NCBI GenBank assembly: GCA_900470775.1 | Contig: UCBZ01000017.1 | Coordinates: 353,181-417,180 of the forward strand | Direction of reading: 5' to 3' | DNA length: 64,000 nucleotides | DNA from: Hyphomicrobiales bacterium | GTDB lineage: Bacteria; Pseudomonadota; Alphaproteobacteria; Rhizobiales; Beijerinckiaceae | Shown here: in pieces, positions 38,891 through 48,218 of the stretch | Position numbering within the stretch: position 1 is the first letter of the stretch | How the letters are laid out: each line of letters starts with the position of its first letter | Notes under the pieces: generated by a model | What the model saw: only the letters and a program-made list of their open reading frames with translations | What the model was told of the DNA's origin: nothing | Databases searched by the model: none | Position numbers and translations under genes: made by a program

Positions 38891-40237
38891 TCAGCGCGCC
38901 GCCGTCAGCAGCGGCGACCAGGTCGGGTCCGAGGCGAAGGCCGGCGTCGGCACCGGCACTTCGACGCGGCCGGTGATGTCGACCATGTAGAGCTTGCCGC
39001 CGGATTGTCCGCCGGGATCGCGGAAGAACATGATGTACTGGCCATTGGGCGCCCAGTTCGGCGCCTCGTTATGGAAACCTTCGGTCAACAGACGCTCGCC
39101 CGAGCCGTCCGAGCGCATCACGCCGATGGCGAAGCCGCCGCTGGTGCGCTTGGTGAAAGCGATCAGGTCGCCGCGCGGCGACCAGGACGGCTGCGAATAG
39201 GAGCCCTGGCCGAAGGAGAGGCGCTTGCCCTCGCCGCCGCCCGCGCCCATCAGATAGAGCTGCTGCGAGCCGCCCCGGTCGCTCTCGAAGACGATCTGCG
39301 TGCCGTCGGGCGAATAGGAGGGCGAGGTGTCGATCGCGCCCGTCGATGTCAGCCGCTGCGTCGTGCGCGAGCCGATGTCGATCGCATAGAGATTGGCGTT
39401 GCCGCCCTGCTGCAGGGATAGCACGACGCGCGCGCCATTGGGCGAGAAGCGCGGGCTCGAGGTCATGTCGGGGAAGTTGCCGACGATCTGGCGCTGGCCG
39501 GTCTCGATGTTGAGCACATGCACGCGCGGCTGCTCGCCCATGCGCTGCGACATGTAGGTGACCTCCTGCGACACCGGCGAATAGCGCGGCGTCACCACAG
39601 AGACGGAGCCGTCGGTCAGGTAGCGCACATTGGCGCCGTCCTGGTCCATGATGGCCAGCCGTTTGCGCCGGTTCTCCTTCGTTCCGGATTCGTCGACGAA
39701 GACGACGCGGGTGTCGAAGAAGCCGCCGACGCCGGTGATCTTGGTGAAGATCGCATCGGAGATGATGTGGCCGACACGGCGGGCGTTGTTCGGGTCGGTG
39801 AAATATTGCTGCCCGTCAGTCTGCGTGCCCGTGGTGACGTCCCAGAGCCGGAACTCGGCCTTGATCCGGCCCGAGCCGTCGCGCGAGACGCGGCCGGTCA
39901 CGAGAGCCTGCACGCCGGCAGCCTTCCAGGCGCCGAATTCCGGCGCGGCATCGAAGGGCGGATTCTTGTCCGGGTGGCGGCCCTTGTCGATCGGCGCGAA
40001 ATAGCCGGACCGCTTCAGGTTGTTGGTGATGACGCCCGAGACCAGCACCCCGCCCTCGCCAGCGAAATCGGCGATGGCGATCGGCAGCGGCTGGAACGAG
40101 CCGCCACGCAGGTCGATGACGAGTTCGGCCCGGGCTGCCGCAGGCGCGAGCAGCGAGGCGCCGGCAAGCGCGAGCAGCCGGCGGCGCGTCGGCGCGGCCG
40201 GCAGGAGCGGAAGAGGATTGCGGTCGATCAGGGTCAC
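38891..40237 (-). CDS. tolB: Tol-Pal system beta-propeller protein TolB
   Basis: A 448-residue periplasmic protein. The leader [20 protein letters not shown] then a hydrophobic stretch to about residue 37 resembles a twin-arginine-type signal. The mature part has an N-terminal alpha/beta domain and a six-bladed WD40-like propeller with repeats such as [15 protein letters not shown] and [11 protein letters not shown]. The start is GTG overlapping the tolA stop (GTGA), showing translational coupling in tolQ-R-A-B. Confidence 0.95.
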   Translation of the reverse strand: MTLIDRNPLPLLPAAPTRRRLLALAGASLLAPAAARAELVIDLRGGSFQPLPIAIADFAGEGGVLVSGVITNNLKRSGYFAPIDKGRHPDKNPPFDAAPEFGAWKAAGVQALVTGRVSRDGSGRIKAEFRLWDVTTGTQTDGQQYFTDPNNARRVGHIISDAIFTKITGVGGFFDTRVVFVDESGTKENRRKRLAIMDQDGANVRYLTDGSVSVVTPRYSPVSQEVTYMSQRMGEQPRVHVLNIETGQRQIVGNFPDMTSSPRFSPNGARVVLSLQQGGNANLYAIDIGSRTTQRLTSTGAIDTSPSYSPDGTQIVFESDRGGSQQLYLMGAGGGEGKRLSFGQGSYSQPSWSPRGDLIAFTKRTSGGFAIGVMRSDGSGERLLTEGFHNEAPNWAPNGQYIMFFRDPGGQSGGKLYMVDITGRVEVPVPTPAFASDPTWSPLLTAAR

Positions 40238-41439
40238 AGGACGTCCCTTGCGTCGAAATTGACGACGACATCGCGCCAGTCGTCATAATAGGCAGCGAAT
40301 TGAGCCGGAATGCGCAAAGGCGCGCAGCGGCGGGTCGCGGTCAGCGCCGAACTCGCGGCCACGGCGAAAAGCGGATCGGAGGAGGAGTTCACCACGCCCG
40401 GCTGGCCGACGAGCGAGCCATCCGTGTTCAGCTTCATCCGGACCTGCGGCACGACCGAGCCGCGCGCATTGGCGAGCGCGATCGGCACGTTCCAGCATTT
40501 CATCAACTGGTCCTGGATGATGCCGATCAACTGGCCGCGCAGCGAGGGGCTGAGCTTCTGCGAGGCTCCGCGTTCGGTCCCGAGCGATGCCGTCCGGTTC
40601 ACCTGCGGCGCGGCGGAACCCGTCGATTGGGCCTGCTCCTTCGACTGCAGCAGCTTGGAGATGTCGCTCGGGTTGAAGTTCTTGGCGATCTCCGCCTCGC
40701 GCTTGGCCTTGGCTTCGGCCTCCTGTTTGGCCTTGGCGGCCGCCGCGATCTTGGCCTTGGCATCTGCTTCGGCCTTCGCCTTGGCGGCGAGTTCGGCCTT
40801 TTCCTTCGCAGCCTCGGCGGCTTCGGCCTTGGCCTGGGCTTCCGCCTTGGCTTTGGCGGCAGCCTCCTGCCGAGCCTGCGCCTCGGCTTCGGTCTTCGCC
40901 TTGGCGGCGGCCTTCGCCTGCTCCTCGGCCTGCTTGGCCTTGGAGGCGATCTCGGCATCCTCGGCAAGCTTGGCCAGCTCCTCGCGGCGCTGCTGGGCTT
41001 CCGCCTGAGCCTGAGCCTCGGTCTTCTGCGGCGGCTGCTTCACCGGCTCCGGCGGCGTCACCTTCGGCTCGGTCTTGGGCAGATTGGCCGCGCGCGAGGG
41101 CGGCATCGGCGCCGAGGCATTGTCGTCGGCGGTCTTGAGTTCGGCCGGGCGGGTCGGCGGCGCGGGCGCGTCCTGCTTGGCCTCGCCCTCCTCCTTGCGC
41201 TCGACGATCTCGGATTTGCGCTCGGCGCGCTGGATCGGCTGCGCCTGGACCTTTTCGGCCTTGCGCTCGCCGCGCGTCACCTGGTTCAGCGCGCTCGCAT
41301 CGACCATCTCGACCGCGATCGCCTCCTCGTTCTCCGGCAGCGGCGCAGGCGAAGAGAACGCAAGCAGCCCCGCGACGAGAAACGTCGCGTGGCCGAGCGC
41401 CGACATCACCATGCCCGGTTCGGAGGTCGTCAGCTTCAC
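40234..41439 (-). CDS. tolA: Cell envelope integrity protein TolA
   Basis: A 401-residue inner-membrane protein spanning the periplasm. One membrane helix (about residues 12-30), a Pro-rich stretch, a long Ala/Lys/Glu helical domain (about 130-260; repeated AKAKAEA units) and a C-terminal globular domain (about 300-401, ending in the TonB-like [17 protein letters not shown]) that contacts Pal/TolB. The start is GTG. The low-complexity centre explains the many open frames on the other strand. Confidence 0.95.
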   Translation of the reverse strand: MKLTTSEPGMVMSALGHATFLVAGLLAFSSPAPLPENEEAIAVEMVDASALNQVTRGERKAEKVQAQPIQRAERKSEIVERKEEGEAKQDAPAPPTRPAELKTADDNASAPMPPSRAANLPKTEPKVTPPEPVKQPPQKTEAQAQAEAQQRREELAKLAEDAEIASKAKQAEEQAKAAAKAKTEAEAQARQEAAAKAKAEAQAKAEAAEAAKEKAELAAKAKAEADAKAKIAAAAKAKQEAEAKAKREAEIAKNFNPSDISKLLQSKEQAQSTGSAAPQVNRTASLGTERGASQKLSPSLRGQLIGIIQDQLMKCWNVPIALANARGSVVPQVRMKLNTDGSLVGQPGVVNSSSDPLFAVAASSALTATRRCAPLRIPAQFAAYYDDWRDVVVNFDARDVL

Positions 41440-41467
41440 AGCCCTTGAGCCCTCGCTTCCACTTGGT

Positions 41468-41917
<450 letters not shown>

Positions 41918-41929
41918 GTCAGTGTTCCC

Positions 41930-42640
41930 TCAAGCCGCCAGCCGCTCGTCGATCTGCCGCGACAGGATCGCGGAGAACTCGTCGGCGAAGGCTTCCAGAC
42001 GGCTCGAGGCCTTGGCGACCTCGGCCTGGAGCTTGTTATAGGCCATCAGCGCCGGAATCGCGGCAAACAGGCCGATCGCGGTGGCAAACAGTGCCTCGGC
42101 GATGCCGGGCGCCACCACGGCGAGCGAGGAATTCTTCGACACCGCAATCGCAGTGAAGGAGTGCATGATGCCCCAGACCGTCCCGAACAGCCCGATGAAT
42201 GGCGCCGACGACGCGATCGTCGAGAGCACCAGCAGCTTGTTCTCGAGCCGTTCGGTCTCGCGCTGGATCGTGACGTCGAGCACCTTGTCGATGCGCTGCG
42301 ACAGGCTGGCGACCGAGCGCCCGCCATTCTCAAAGGAGCGCTTCCATTCGCGCATCGCGGCGACGAAGACGGCGGCCATGTCGTTGGCGGGCTTGGCGGC
42401 GAGGTCGCGATAAAGCTCCTCCAGCGAGCGGCCCGACCAGAACACCTCCTCGAAGGCGTCCATGTCCTTGCGCGTGCGGCGATAGAGCAGCGTCTTGTCG
42501 ATGATGATCGACCAGCACCAGATCGAGGCACCGAGCAGCCCCATCATCACCAGCTTGACGACGATATGGGCGTGCCAGAACAGGGTCCAGAACGACATGT
42601 CGATCGGCGGCGCGGCCTGCGCGAGGTCGGCGGGGTTCAT
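41930..42640 (-). CDS. tolQ: Tol-Pal proton-channel subunit TolQ
   Basis: A 236-residue ExbB/TolQ protein with three membrane helices (about residues 18-42, 140-165 and 175-200). Family motifs are FIGLFGTVWGIMHSF and the conserved APGIAEALFATAIGLFAAIPA. First gene of the tol operon; in many relatives ybgC precedes it directly, but here ybgC is about 2.6 kb upstream on the same strand, in another operon. Confidence 0.96.
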   Translation of the reverse strand: MNPADLAQAAPPIDMSFWTLFWHAHIVVKLVMMGLLGASIWCWSIIIDKTLLYRRTRKDMDAFEEVFWSGRSLEELYRDLAAKPANDMAAVFVAAMREWKRSFENGGRSVASLSQRIDKVLDVTIQRETERLENKLLVLSTIASSAPFIGLFGTVWGIMHSFTAIAVSKNSSLAVVAPGIAEALFATAIGLFAAIPALMAYNKLQAEVAKASSRLEAFADEFSAILSRQIDERLAA

Positions 42641-42965
42641 CTATGTCATCCTTTTGCCCTGGCGACTCGGGGCCGGTTCTCCGGCCAACGCCCCGCCATA
42701 CGCGCCGCGGGTGACCCCGCGACGCCGCCCGATCCGCGATCCGGGGAAATGCCGTGGCCTTCAATCGCCTTTGAATCCGGCGAAAGATGGGCGCAAACGG
42801 GGTTTCCTGCGAAACGCATGCTCGCGATCGAGTTAAGCCTCCGGCAAGGTTAATGCCGGGTATACGCGGCAGCACCTGCGACCGTTGGCCCCGCCGGACA
42901 TGCGAAAACGCCCGCCCCGGATGACCGGGGCGGGCGCTGGATCGTGCGCGGTGTCGAGTGCTGCG
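42641..42965. other. Region between DUF2852 gene and tolQ
   Basis: About 325 bases. The part next to the DUF2852 gene holds its terminator; the rest should carry the tolQ promoter. Two TTAA half-sites near 42833 and 42849 are 13 bases apart, not the CtrA spacing. Confidence 0.5.
42904..42936 (-). terminator. Terminator of the DUF2852 gene
   Basis: On the minus strand GCCCGCCCCGG-TCAT-CCGGGGCGGGC is followed by GTTTTCGC. An 11-bp perfect stem with a short T run. Confidence 0.8.
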
Positions 42966-43421
42966 TCAGGCGGCGCTAGGCGGCGACGATTGATCGCCAG
43001 CCGGGCGGTCGCTACGCCGATCAGCCATGAACTGGTCGAACTCGGCCTTGTCGCGGGCCATGCGCAGCCGGCCCAGGAAGCCCTGGAATTCCTTCTGCTC
43101 ATCCTCCAGCCGGCGCAGCGTCTCGGCGCGATACTCGTCGAAGGCGCTGTTGCCGCTCGACGGGCCCCGGTGCCAGCCGCCGCCGCCGAAACCGCGATCG
43201 CTGCCACCCATCCGCTCGCGCAGGCGTTCCATCTTGCCCTGCAGGCGGCTCATCCTGTGTTCGTAGCGGTCAGCGCCGCCAAATCCGCAACCCATGCGTC
43301 CACTCCAATACAGAAAGGCCAGGGTCGCCAGACCCAGCGGCCAGAACACGATGAAGCCGAGAACCGCGAAGGCGATCCAGGCTCCCTTCCCATATTCGTC
43401 AAGCTTCTCGACGATCGGCAT
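42966..43421 (-). CDS. DUF2852 domain membrane protein
   Basis: A 151-residue protein of the DUF2852 family common in Hyphomicrobiales. One or two membrane segments at residues 13-38 (AWIAFAVLGFIVFWPLGLATLAFLYWSG), then Gly/Arg-rich and charged helical stretches (YRAETLRRLEDEQKEFQGFLGRLRMARDKAEFDQFM). Function unknown. A perfect 8-bp-arm palindrome lies just upstream. Confidence 0.88.
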   Translation of the reverse strand: MPIVEKLDEYGKGAWIAFAVLGFIVFWPLGLATLAFLYWSGRMGCGFGGADRYEHRMSRLQGKMERLRERMGGSDRGFGGGGWHRGPSSGNSAFDEYRAETLRRLEDEQKEFQGFLGRLRMARDKAEFDQFMADRRSDRPAGDQSSPPSAA

Positions 43422-43447
43422 CGTTCCCTCACCATGACAGAGCGTGA

Positions 43448-43466
43448 ATGTAAATCACATTTACAT
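43448..43466. promoter_or_regulatory. Palindrome ATGTAAAT-CAC-ATTTACAT
   Basis: A perfect inverted repeat with 8-bp arms and a 3-base centre, 27 bases upstream of the DUF2852 start. A TTGACA on the minus strand lies at 43489-43494, so the palindrome falls where the -10 region would be. Likely operator; the regulator is unknown. Confidence 0.6.
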
Positions 43467-43595
43467 AGATGGATGACGGCTGGCGGTTTGTCAAGAACCA
43501 CCTCAAAATTGCTTGACGTTCGGTCGTGAAGGGTGCCTGGCGCAGGCGTCGATCACCCCATGGCGGGACGGCGGCCGCTCCGATAAAATGGCGAC

Positions 43596-43733
43596 ATGAC
43601 CCACATGCTTGCTGCCTTACTCGGCCTGCTGATTATGTCCGGCTGCGTCACGGAGCGGAGCGCGCCCGCCGATCAAGGGCTCTGCGAAAGCGAGACGGCG
43701 CGCAACGGCAAGATCAGGATCGTCTGCCATTAG
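43596..43733 (+). CDS. Small lipoprotein, unknown
   Basis: A 45-residue frame: MTHMLAALLGLLIMSGC gives a short hydrophobic signal with lipobox IMSGC (Cys17), followed by a polar tail with two further cysteines ending IRIVCH. No strong ribosome site. It is convergent with the TetR gene. Size and lipobox suggest a real small lipoprotein, but codon evidence is limited. Confidence 0.5.
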   Translation: MTHMLAALLGLLIMSGCVTERSAPADQGLCESETARNGKIRIVCH

Positions 43734-43760
43734 GATCGCGCGGTAGCGCCCGACTGGACC

Positions 43761-44417
43761 TTACGGGCTCGCATCCTTCGTTGAATTGAGCCCAAGCCCC
43801 TGCAGATAGATCAGCATGCCGGCCTCGAGCAGTTCGGCCGCCGACATCGGCAGCGGCCGGCGCCCGCCATCGGCCCGGCCGAACAGCGCCGCGACGCCAT
43901 GCGACATTGACCAGACATGCAGTGCCATCATCAGCGCCGGCGGGCGGTTGCCTGCCGGCAGCAGCGCGATCAGCGCCTCGGACGCCGCCCGCAGGCCCAG
44001 GAAGGCGCGATCGGCCGCGGCGCGCAGTTCGGGGCTGGCATCGAGCGCCACGCCGGCCTCGAACATCGCCGAATAATAGGCCGGCTCGTCATGGGCGAAG
44101 GTGAGATAGGCCCGCCCCAGCCGGTGGAACGCGGTCTCGGGGTCCGGGCGCCCCTGGTCCCAGGCCCGCGCCAGAGCCGCCTCGAACACGGCAAACCCCC
44201 GCGCCGCGACATCGGCGAGCAGGTCGTCGCGGTCGCGAAAATGCCGGTAGGGCGCAGCCGGGCTTACCCCCGCAAGCCGTGCGGCCTCGGCGAAGGTGAA
44301 GCCGTTTGGGCCCTTCTCGCCGATCAGCCCCAGCGCCGCGCGCACCAGCTCCTCCTTGAGGTTGCCATGGTGGTAGCCGCGTGGCGGCGGCTCGGGCTTG
44401 TCGCGTTTCCAGCTCAT
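43761..44417 (-). CDS. TetR/AcrR family transcriptional regulator
   Basis: A 218-residue repressor-type protein. The N-terminal helix-turn-helix is at about residues 18-62 (GFTFAEAARLAGVSPAAPYRHFRDRDDLL), and the C-terminal ligand domain includes LHVWSMSHGVAALFGRADG, typical of the TetR_C_33 group. The start at 44417 (MSWKRD) is preferred over one 20 codons upstream. A 10-bp palindrome ATGGCGCCAT at 44433 lies just upstream. Target unknown. Confidence 0.88.
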   Translation of the reverse strand: MSWKRDKPEPPPRGYHHGNLKEELVRAALGLIGEKGPNGFTFAEAARLAGVSPAAPYRHFRDRDDLLADVAARGFAVFEAALARAWDQGRPDPETAFHRLGRAYLTFAHDEPAYYSAMFEAGVALDASPELRAAADRAFLGLRAASEALIALLPAGNRPPALMMALHVWSMSHGVAALFGRADGGRRPLPMSAAELLEAGMLIYLQGLGLNSTKDASP

Positions 44418-44534
44418 GTGACGAGCGCTAACATGGCGCCATGCGGGCGTCGACAGCGCCGGGCATCTCGACGCCATGCTTCCTCAAGGGCATCCTGAGA
44501 GGGGGCCGGCCGTCGGCCGAATTGGGACTTCGCC

Positions 44535-45233
44535 ATGGCTACCACAGACCGCACGGTCTCCGCCCCGCGCCGGCTCTGGAACCGGGTGGTGCGCGCATTC
44601 CGCCGCCGCCTCTGGAATCCGGCGCGGCTCACCTTCCGGCGTCTGGTTTGGAATCGCGCGACCTTCAGCGCGGTCCTTTTGTCCTCGCCGGCGATCCTGA
44701 CCGCCATCGGCTCATTCGCAATGTCGCGTTCGGTCGATGCCGAGATCGCGGCCCTGACCCAGCAGCGCGACAAGATGACCGAGACCTCGCGGCAGCTCGA
44801 TGGCTTTACCCGCGACGTCGAGCGCTTCCAGCTCGACCGCGGCTCGCTTCTGCTGGTGATGGCCGGCCAGGACAGCGATGCGAAGCTGCGCTACGCCCTC
44901 GACAAGCTGTTTCGCCTGAATGCCCAGGGTTCGATGTGCCGCGTCGCGGCGACGCTCTATCCGGATGCATGGAAGACGCGCATGGCGCCCTATGAGGAAA
45001 TCGTCCAGCAGGACTACGACCAGCCCGATACGGTGCAGCAGTTGCAATCCTTCGAGAGCGGCATGATCGCCGATGCCAGCCGGCAACTCACCACGCTTCA
45101 GGAACGCATCAACGGCGTCGCCGCACAGATCGATGCCGCCACCGCCTTGAAGACGATGATCCTCAGCATCGGCAACTCGCTGATGTACATCCTCACCATC
45201 ATGATCTTCTTCCTGAAGACCAATCAGAAATAG
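44535..45233 (+). CDS. Two-helix membrane protein with periplasmic coiled coil, unknown
   Basis: A 232-residue protein. Residues 12-43 contain three imperfect copies of an RRLWNxxxxxF-like unit (LWNRVVRAF, LWNPARLTF, VWNRATF). A membrane helix (about 45-64) is followed by a long helical, probably periplasmic part, and a second helix (about 207-227) ends in a cytoplasmic KTNQK. One Cys (MCRVAATLY). It ends one base before the stop of convergent ybgC. No family recognised. Confidence 0.7.
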   Translation: MATTDRTVSAPRRLWNRVVRAFRRRLWNPARLTFRRLVWNRATFSAVLLSSPAILTAIGSFAMSRSVDAEIAALTQQRDKMTETSRQLDGFTRDVERFQLDRGSLLLVMAGQDSDAKLRYALDKLFRLNAQGSMCRVAATLYPDAWKTRMAPYEEIVQQDYDQPDTVQQLQSFESGMIADASRQLTTLQERINGVAAQIDAATALKTMILSIGNSLMYILTIMIFFLKTNQK

Positions 45234-45234
45234 C

Positions 45235-45639
45235 TCAGTCCGCGATCCCCAGCCGCTGCCGCAGGCCATCGGGAATCCGCCGCGCCCGCCCGCCACCGAC
45301 GCAGGCGACCTTGACCTTTGCCGTGACCAGAACCTCCTCGCCGCGCAGCACGCGCTGCTCGACATCCATGGTCGCACCGCGCGCCGCCACGGACCGGGTT
45401 TCGACCGTCAGGAGGTCGTCCATCACGGCAGGCCTCAGGAACTCGATCGTCATCGTCCGCACCGCGAAACCCAGCGCCGTCGCGCCATCGAAGAGCTCGC
45501 GCTGATCGACGCCAAGCGCCCGGATCAGCTCGGTGCGACCCCGCTCCATGAAGCGCAGATAGGAGGCGTGATAGACCACGCCGGAGAAATCCGTGTCCTC
45601 GTAATAGACCCGGACGGGAAGGCTGTGAGAGGCGGTCAT
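45235..45639 (-). CDS. ybgC: Tol-Pal-associated acyl-CoA thioesterase
   Basis: A 134-residue hotdog-fold thioesterase. The motif VYYEDTDFSGVVYHASYLRFMERGRTE (residues 11-37) contains the catalytic Asp and the YHA segment of the YbgC/4-hydroxybenzoyl-CoA thioesterase family. In most proteobacteria ybgC heads the tol operon; here it is the last gene of the ruv-containing operon, 10 bases after an unknown gene. Confidence 0.93.
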   Translation of the reverse strand: MTASHSLPVRVYYEDTDFSGVVYHASYLRFMERGRTELIRALGVDQRELFDGATALGFAVRTMTIEFLRPAVMDDLLTVETRSVAARGATMDVEQRVLRGEEVLVTAKVKVACVGGGRARRIPDGLRQRLGIAD

Positions 45640-45649
45640 GGCGACTTGG

Positions 45650-46183
45650 TCAAGGTTTCCTGCAGGGCTTCTTCATGAACGAGCCGCACTCATAGGGCCG
45701 CGAGAGTTCGGAGCGAACCGTGTAGTCCTTGCCGTCGACGCCGTTGACGATGTCGTCGATCCGCCAGGCGCCGCCCTCCAGCTTCATCCGGAAGGTGACG
45801 CGAACCGGGCCGAAGCTCATGAAATCGGCGAAGACCGTGGCGCGCTCGCCCGAGCGCTCGCCAAGCGTGACGCGCAGCTGCTTCACCTCGCCGTCCTGCC
45901 CGCTGATGAAGGGGTCGGCAGCGATATTGCCCTGATCGCCGCTCTCCTTCATGAACAGTTCGTCGCGCGCAAACAGCGCGGACAGCTCCTTCGTCATCAG
46001 CCGCTGCCGATGCGGCGGCCGAAAGGGCGGCTGCACCGCCTTGCCGGAGTCGATGCCGGCGAGTTGCCGAATGGTGATGGCATAGGCCTCGCGGGCGGGG
46101 GCCTCGGGAGAGGGTTCGGCGGCGAATGTGGGCAACGGAGAGATCGCAAAGATTGCCGGTAGTAACCTGAAAAAGGTAATCAT
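45650..46183 (-). CDS. Exported protein, possible DUF3828 domain, unknown
   Basis: A 177-residue protein with a signal peptide (MITFFRLLPAIFAISPLPTFAA). The mature part resembles DUF3828-type proteins (LFARDELFMKES, ISGQDGEV, IDDIVNGVDGKDYTVRSEL) and ends in a Cys pair region (YECGSFMKKPC). Its ATG overlaps the stop of the AT-rich DUF4268 gene by four bases (ATGA), while its own base composition is normal for the window. Confidence 0.75.
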   Translation of the reverse strand: MITFFRLLPAIFAISPLPTFAAEPSPEAPAREAYAITIRQLAGIDSGKAVQPPFRPPHRQRLMTKELSALFARDELFMKESGDQGNIAADPFISGQDGEVKQLRVTLGERSGERATVFADFMSFGPVRVTFRMKLEGGAWRIDDIVNGVDGKDYTVRSELSRPYECGSFMKKPCRKP

Positions 46184-47169
46184 TGCGCTGTTCCAGGCTC
46201 GAATCCTGAAGCCGACGAAATTGCTAAGCAACCAGAGATATAAGGGGGAAATACCGCTTTGAATTTCATCAGATTGGCGATGCTCCACGCTCTAATTTCA
46301 CCGAGAAGCTCGGAGTCAGCATCGATGTGACCATCTCTATAGATCGCAACGCGGCAGGCCCGGCGATTATCGAGCCGCTCCCAACTCAAAGCGGATCCAA
46401 ATTTAGCCTCAATCTCAGATCGCTTCTGCATCAAACAATCGAGCAAAGCTTCGTTTCGTTCCTTGTCGTCACAATCAAGATAAATTTCTGCGCGAACTTG
46501 CCCACCTTGGCTAAAACTTGTTCCATATTTGAATATTTTTGAGTTTTCTGACGTAAAACTATACCAATTTTGTGGCTGACCAGCACGAGCATTGGTAAAT
46601 TTATAGTTTTGCCTTAATTCGTCGATTAATTGTTGAAAATATTGACGGTATTTCTCTCGAGTTTCTGAAACGGCGGCGTTAATTTGACCAGATGAGACAG
46701 ATGACTCAACTGGCTCCGATACGACATCAAGTAAAAACGCTGGCTTTGAGTTTTCGATTCGAACAATAGAAGCCTCAACTGCAAAAAATATAACATTTCC
46801 TTTAAAATTTGAATTAAGGAAATCGATCGCTAGTCTATGTTCAGGACGACTTTTTTCAGATATCCAAACTATCACGGATGCGTTCAAAGAAGCCGCATAT
46901 GTGATAATTTGTCCCAAATGACGATGATCAGTCGGACCGAACTGGTTTTCGATTATAACTCTTCGGTTCGTTGATATCTCAGTAGCAACAATATCGGCGG
47001 AGAAATCACCTACTGCAACCTCTGTGGATTCCAGCTCAAGCTCCATGCCAATTTGCTCGCCTAGCTTGTCGAGATTGGCCGCCAGCCAAGGGGTAAAATT
47101 GGTTGCTTCTCCGGGCCAAACTGACCTTAACGAGAATTTCTCCAGCTTTCCGAGCACGATATCGGTCAT
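46180..47169 (-). CDS. DUF4268-type, nuclease-fold-like protein of foreign composition
   Basis: A 329-residue protein. Residues 50-75 or so show a PD-(D/E)xK-like pattern: VGDFSADIVATE followed by VIIENQFGPTDHRHLGQ, with Asp and an E-x-Q in place of the usual ExK. The C-terminal third (YRQYFQQLIDEL onward to WERLDNRRACRVAIYRDG) matches the DUF4268 pattern. Base composition is clearly lower in GC than all neighbours: 46741-46800 has 21 G or C of 60. It starts two bases after the ruvB stop, with GGAGGAG inside ruvB, and ends overlapping the next gene. Related proteins are often found with restriction or mobile loci; its role here is unknown. Confidence 0.8.
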   Translation of the reverse strand: MTDIVLGKLEKFSLRSVWPGEATNFTPWLAANLDKLGEQIGMELELESTEVAVGDFSADIVATEISTNRRVIIENQFGPTDHRHLGQIITYAASLNASVIVWISEKSRPEHRLAIDFLNSNFKGNVIFFAVEASIVRIENSKPAFLLDVVSEPVESSVSSGQINAAVSETREKYRQYFQQLIDELRQNYKFTNARAGQPQNWYSFTSENSKIFKYGTSFSQGGQVRAEIYLDCDDKERNEALLDCLMQKRSEIEAKFGSALSWERLDNRRACRVAIYRDGHIDADSELLGEIRAWSIANLMKFKAVFPPYISGCLAISSASGFEPGTAQ

Positions 47170-47171
47170 TT

Positions 47172-48218
47172 TTACTCCTCCCCATCCCCGAACAGCCCGA
47201 ACTGCGCGCCTTCTCGCGTCGGCTCGGGCATCCCCAGATGCCGGAAGGCGTGCGGCGTCAGGATGCGGCCGCGCGGGGTGCGCTGGATGAAGCCCTGCTG
47301 CAGCAGGAAGGGCTCGATGATCTCCTCGATGGCGTCGCGCGGCTCCGAGAGCGAGGCGGCGATGGTCTCGATCCCGACGGGACCACCGCCGAAATTGATC
47401 GCCACCGTGGTGAGGTAGCGCCGATCCATCTGGTCGAGGCCGATCGGATCGACATCGAGCAACTTCAGCGCCTTGTCGGCCACGGCCCGGGTCACGATCG
47501 CGTCGCCATCGACGATGGCGAAATCGCGCACCCGCCGCAGCAGCCGCCCCGCGATGCGCGGCGTGCCACGCGAGCGCTTGGCAACCTCGTTGGCGCCGTC
47601 ATCCGACATCGGCACACCCAGCACCCGCGCGCCGCGCGCGACGATGCTCTGCAGTTCCACGACGGTGTAGAACTGCAGCCGGATCGGGATGCCGAAGCGG
47701 TCGCGCAACGGAGTCGTCAGCAGGCCCGCGCGCGTCGTGGCGCCGACGAGCGTGAACTTCGGCAGGTCGATCTTGACCGAGCGCGCCGCCGGCCCCTCGC
47801 CGATGATCAGGTCGAGCTGGTAGTCCTCCATCGCCGGATAGAGGATTTCCTCGACCGCCGGATTGAGCCGATGGATCTCGTCGATGAAGAGCACGTCGCG
47901 CTCTTCGAGATTGGTCAGTTGCGCCGCGAGGTCGCCGGCCTTGGCGATCACCGGCCCCGAGGTCGAGCGGAAGTTGACGCCGAGCTCGCGCGCGACGATC
48001 TGCGCCAGCGTCGTCTTGCCCAGGCCCGGCGGGCCGACGAACAGGACATGGTCGAGCGCATCGCCGCGCGACTTCGCCGCTTCGATGAAAACCTGGAGAT
48101 TGGCCCGCGCCGCTGCCTGGCCGGTGAAATCGACGAGCGAGAGCGGCCGCAGCGAGGTCTCGCTGTCGTCGTCGCGCTTCTCGGCGGAGAGCAGCCCGGG
48201 GCGGCGGGGATCGCTCAC
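47172..48218 (-). CDS. ruvB: Holliday junction branch migration ATPase RuvB
   Basis: A 348-residue AAA+ helicase motor. Walker [10 protein letters not shown] is at residues 62-70, Walker [11 protein letters not shown] near 112, and the winged-helix C-terminal domain has [13 protein letters not shown]. The start is GTG, overlapping the stop of the GNAT gene (GTGA). With RuvA and RuvC it processes recombination junctions. Confidence 0.97.
   Translation of the reverse strand: MSDPRRPGLLSAEKRDDDSETSLRPLSLVDFTGQAAARANLQVFIEAAKSRGDALDHVLFVGPPGLGKTTLAQIVARELGVNFRSTSGPVIAKAGDLAAQLTNLEERDVLFIDEIHRLNPAVEEILYPAMEDYQLDLIIGEGPAARSVKIDLPKFTLVGATTRAGLLTTPLRDRFGIPIRLQFYTVVELQSIVARGARVLGVPMSDDGANEVAKRSRGTPRIAGRLLRRVRDFAIVDGDAIVTRAVADKALKLLDVDPIGLDQMDRRYLTTVAINFGGGPVGIETIAASLSEPRDAIEEIIEPFLLQQGFIQRTPRGRILTPHAFRHLGMPEPTREGAQFGLFGDGEE

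Noticed and set aside
42833..42852. Two TTAA half-sites upstream of tolQ as a CtrA box
   Set aside because: They are 13 bases apart, not the 7 required.
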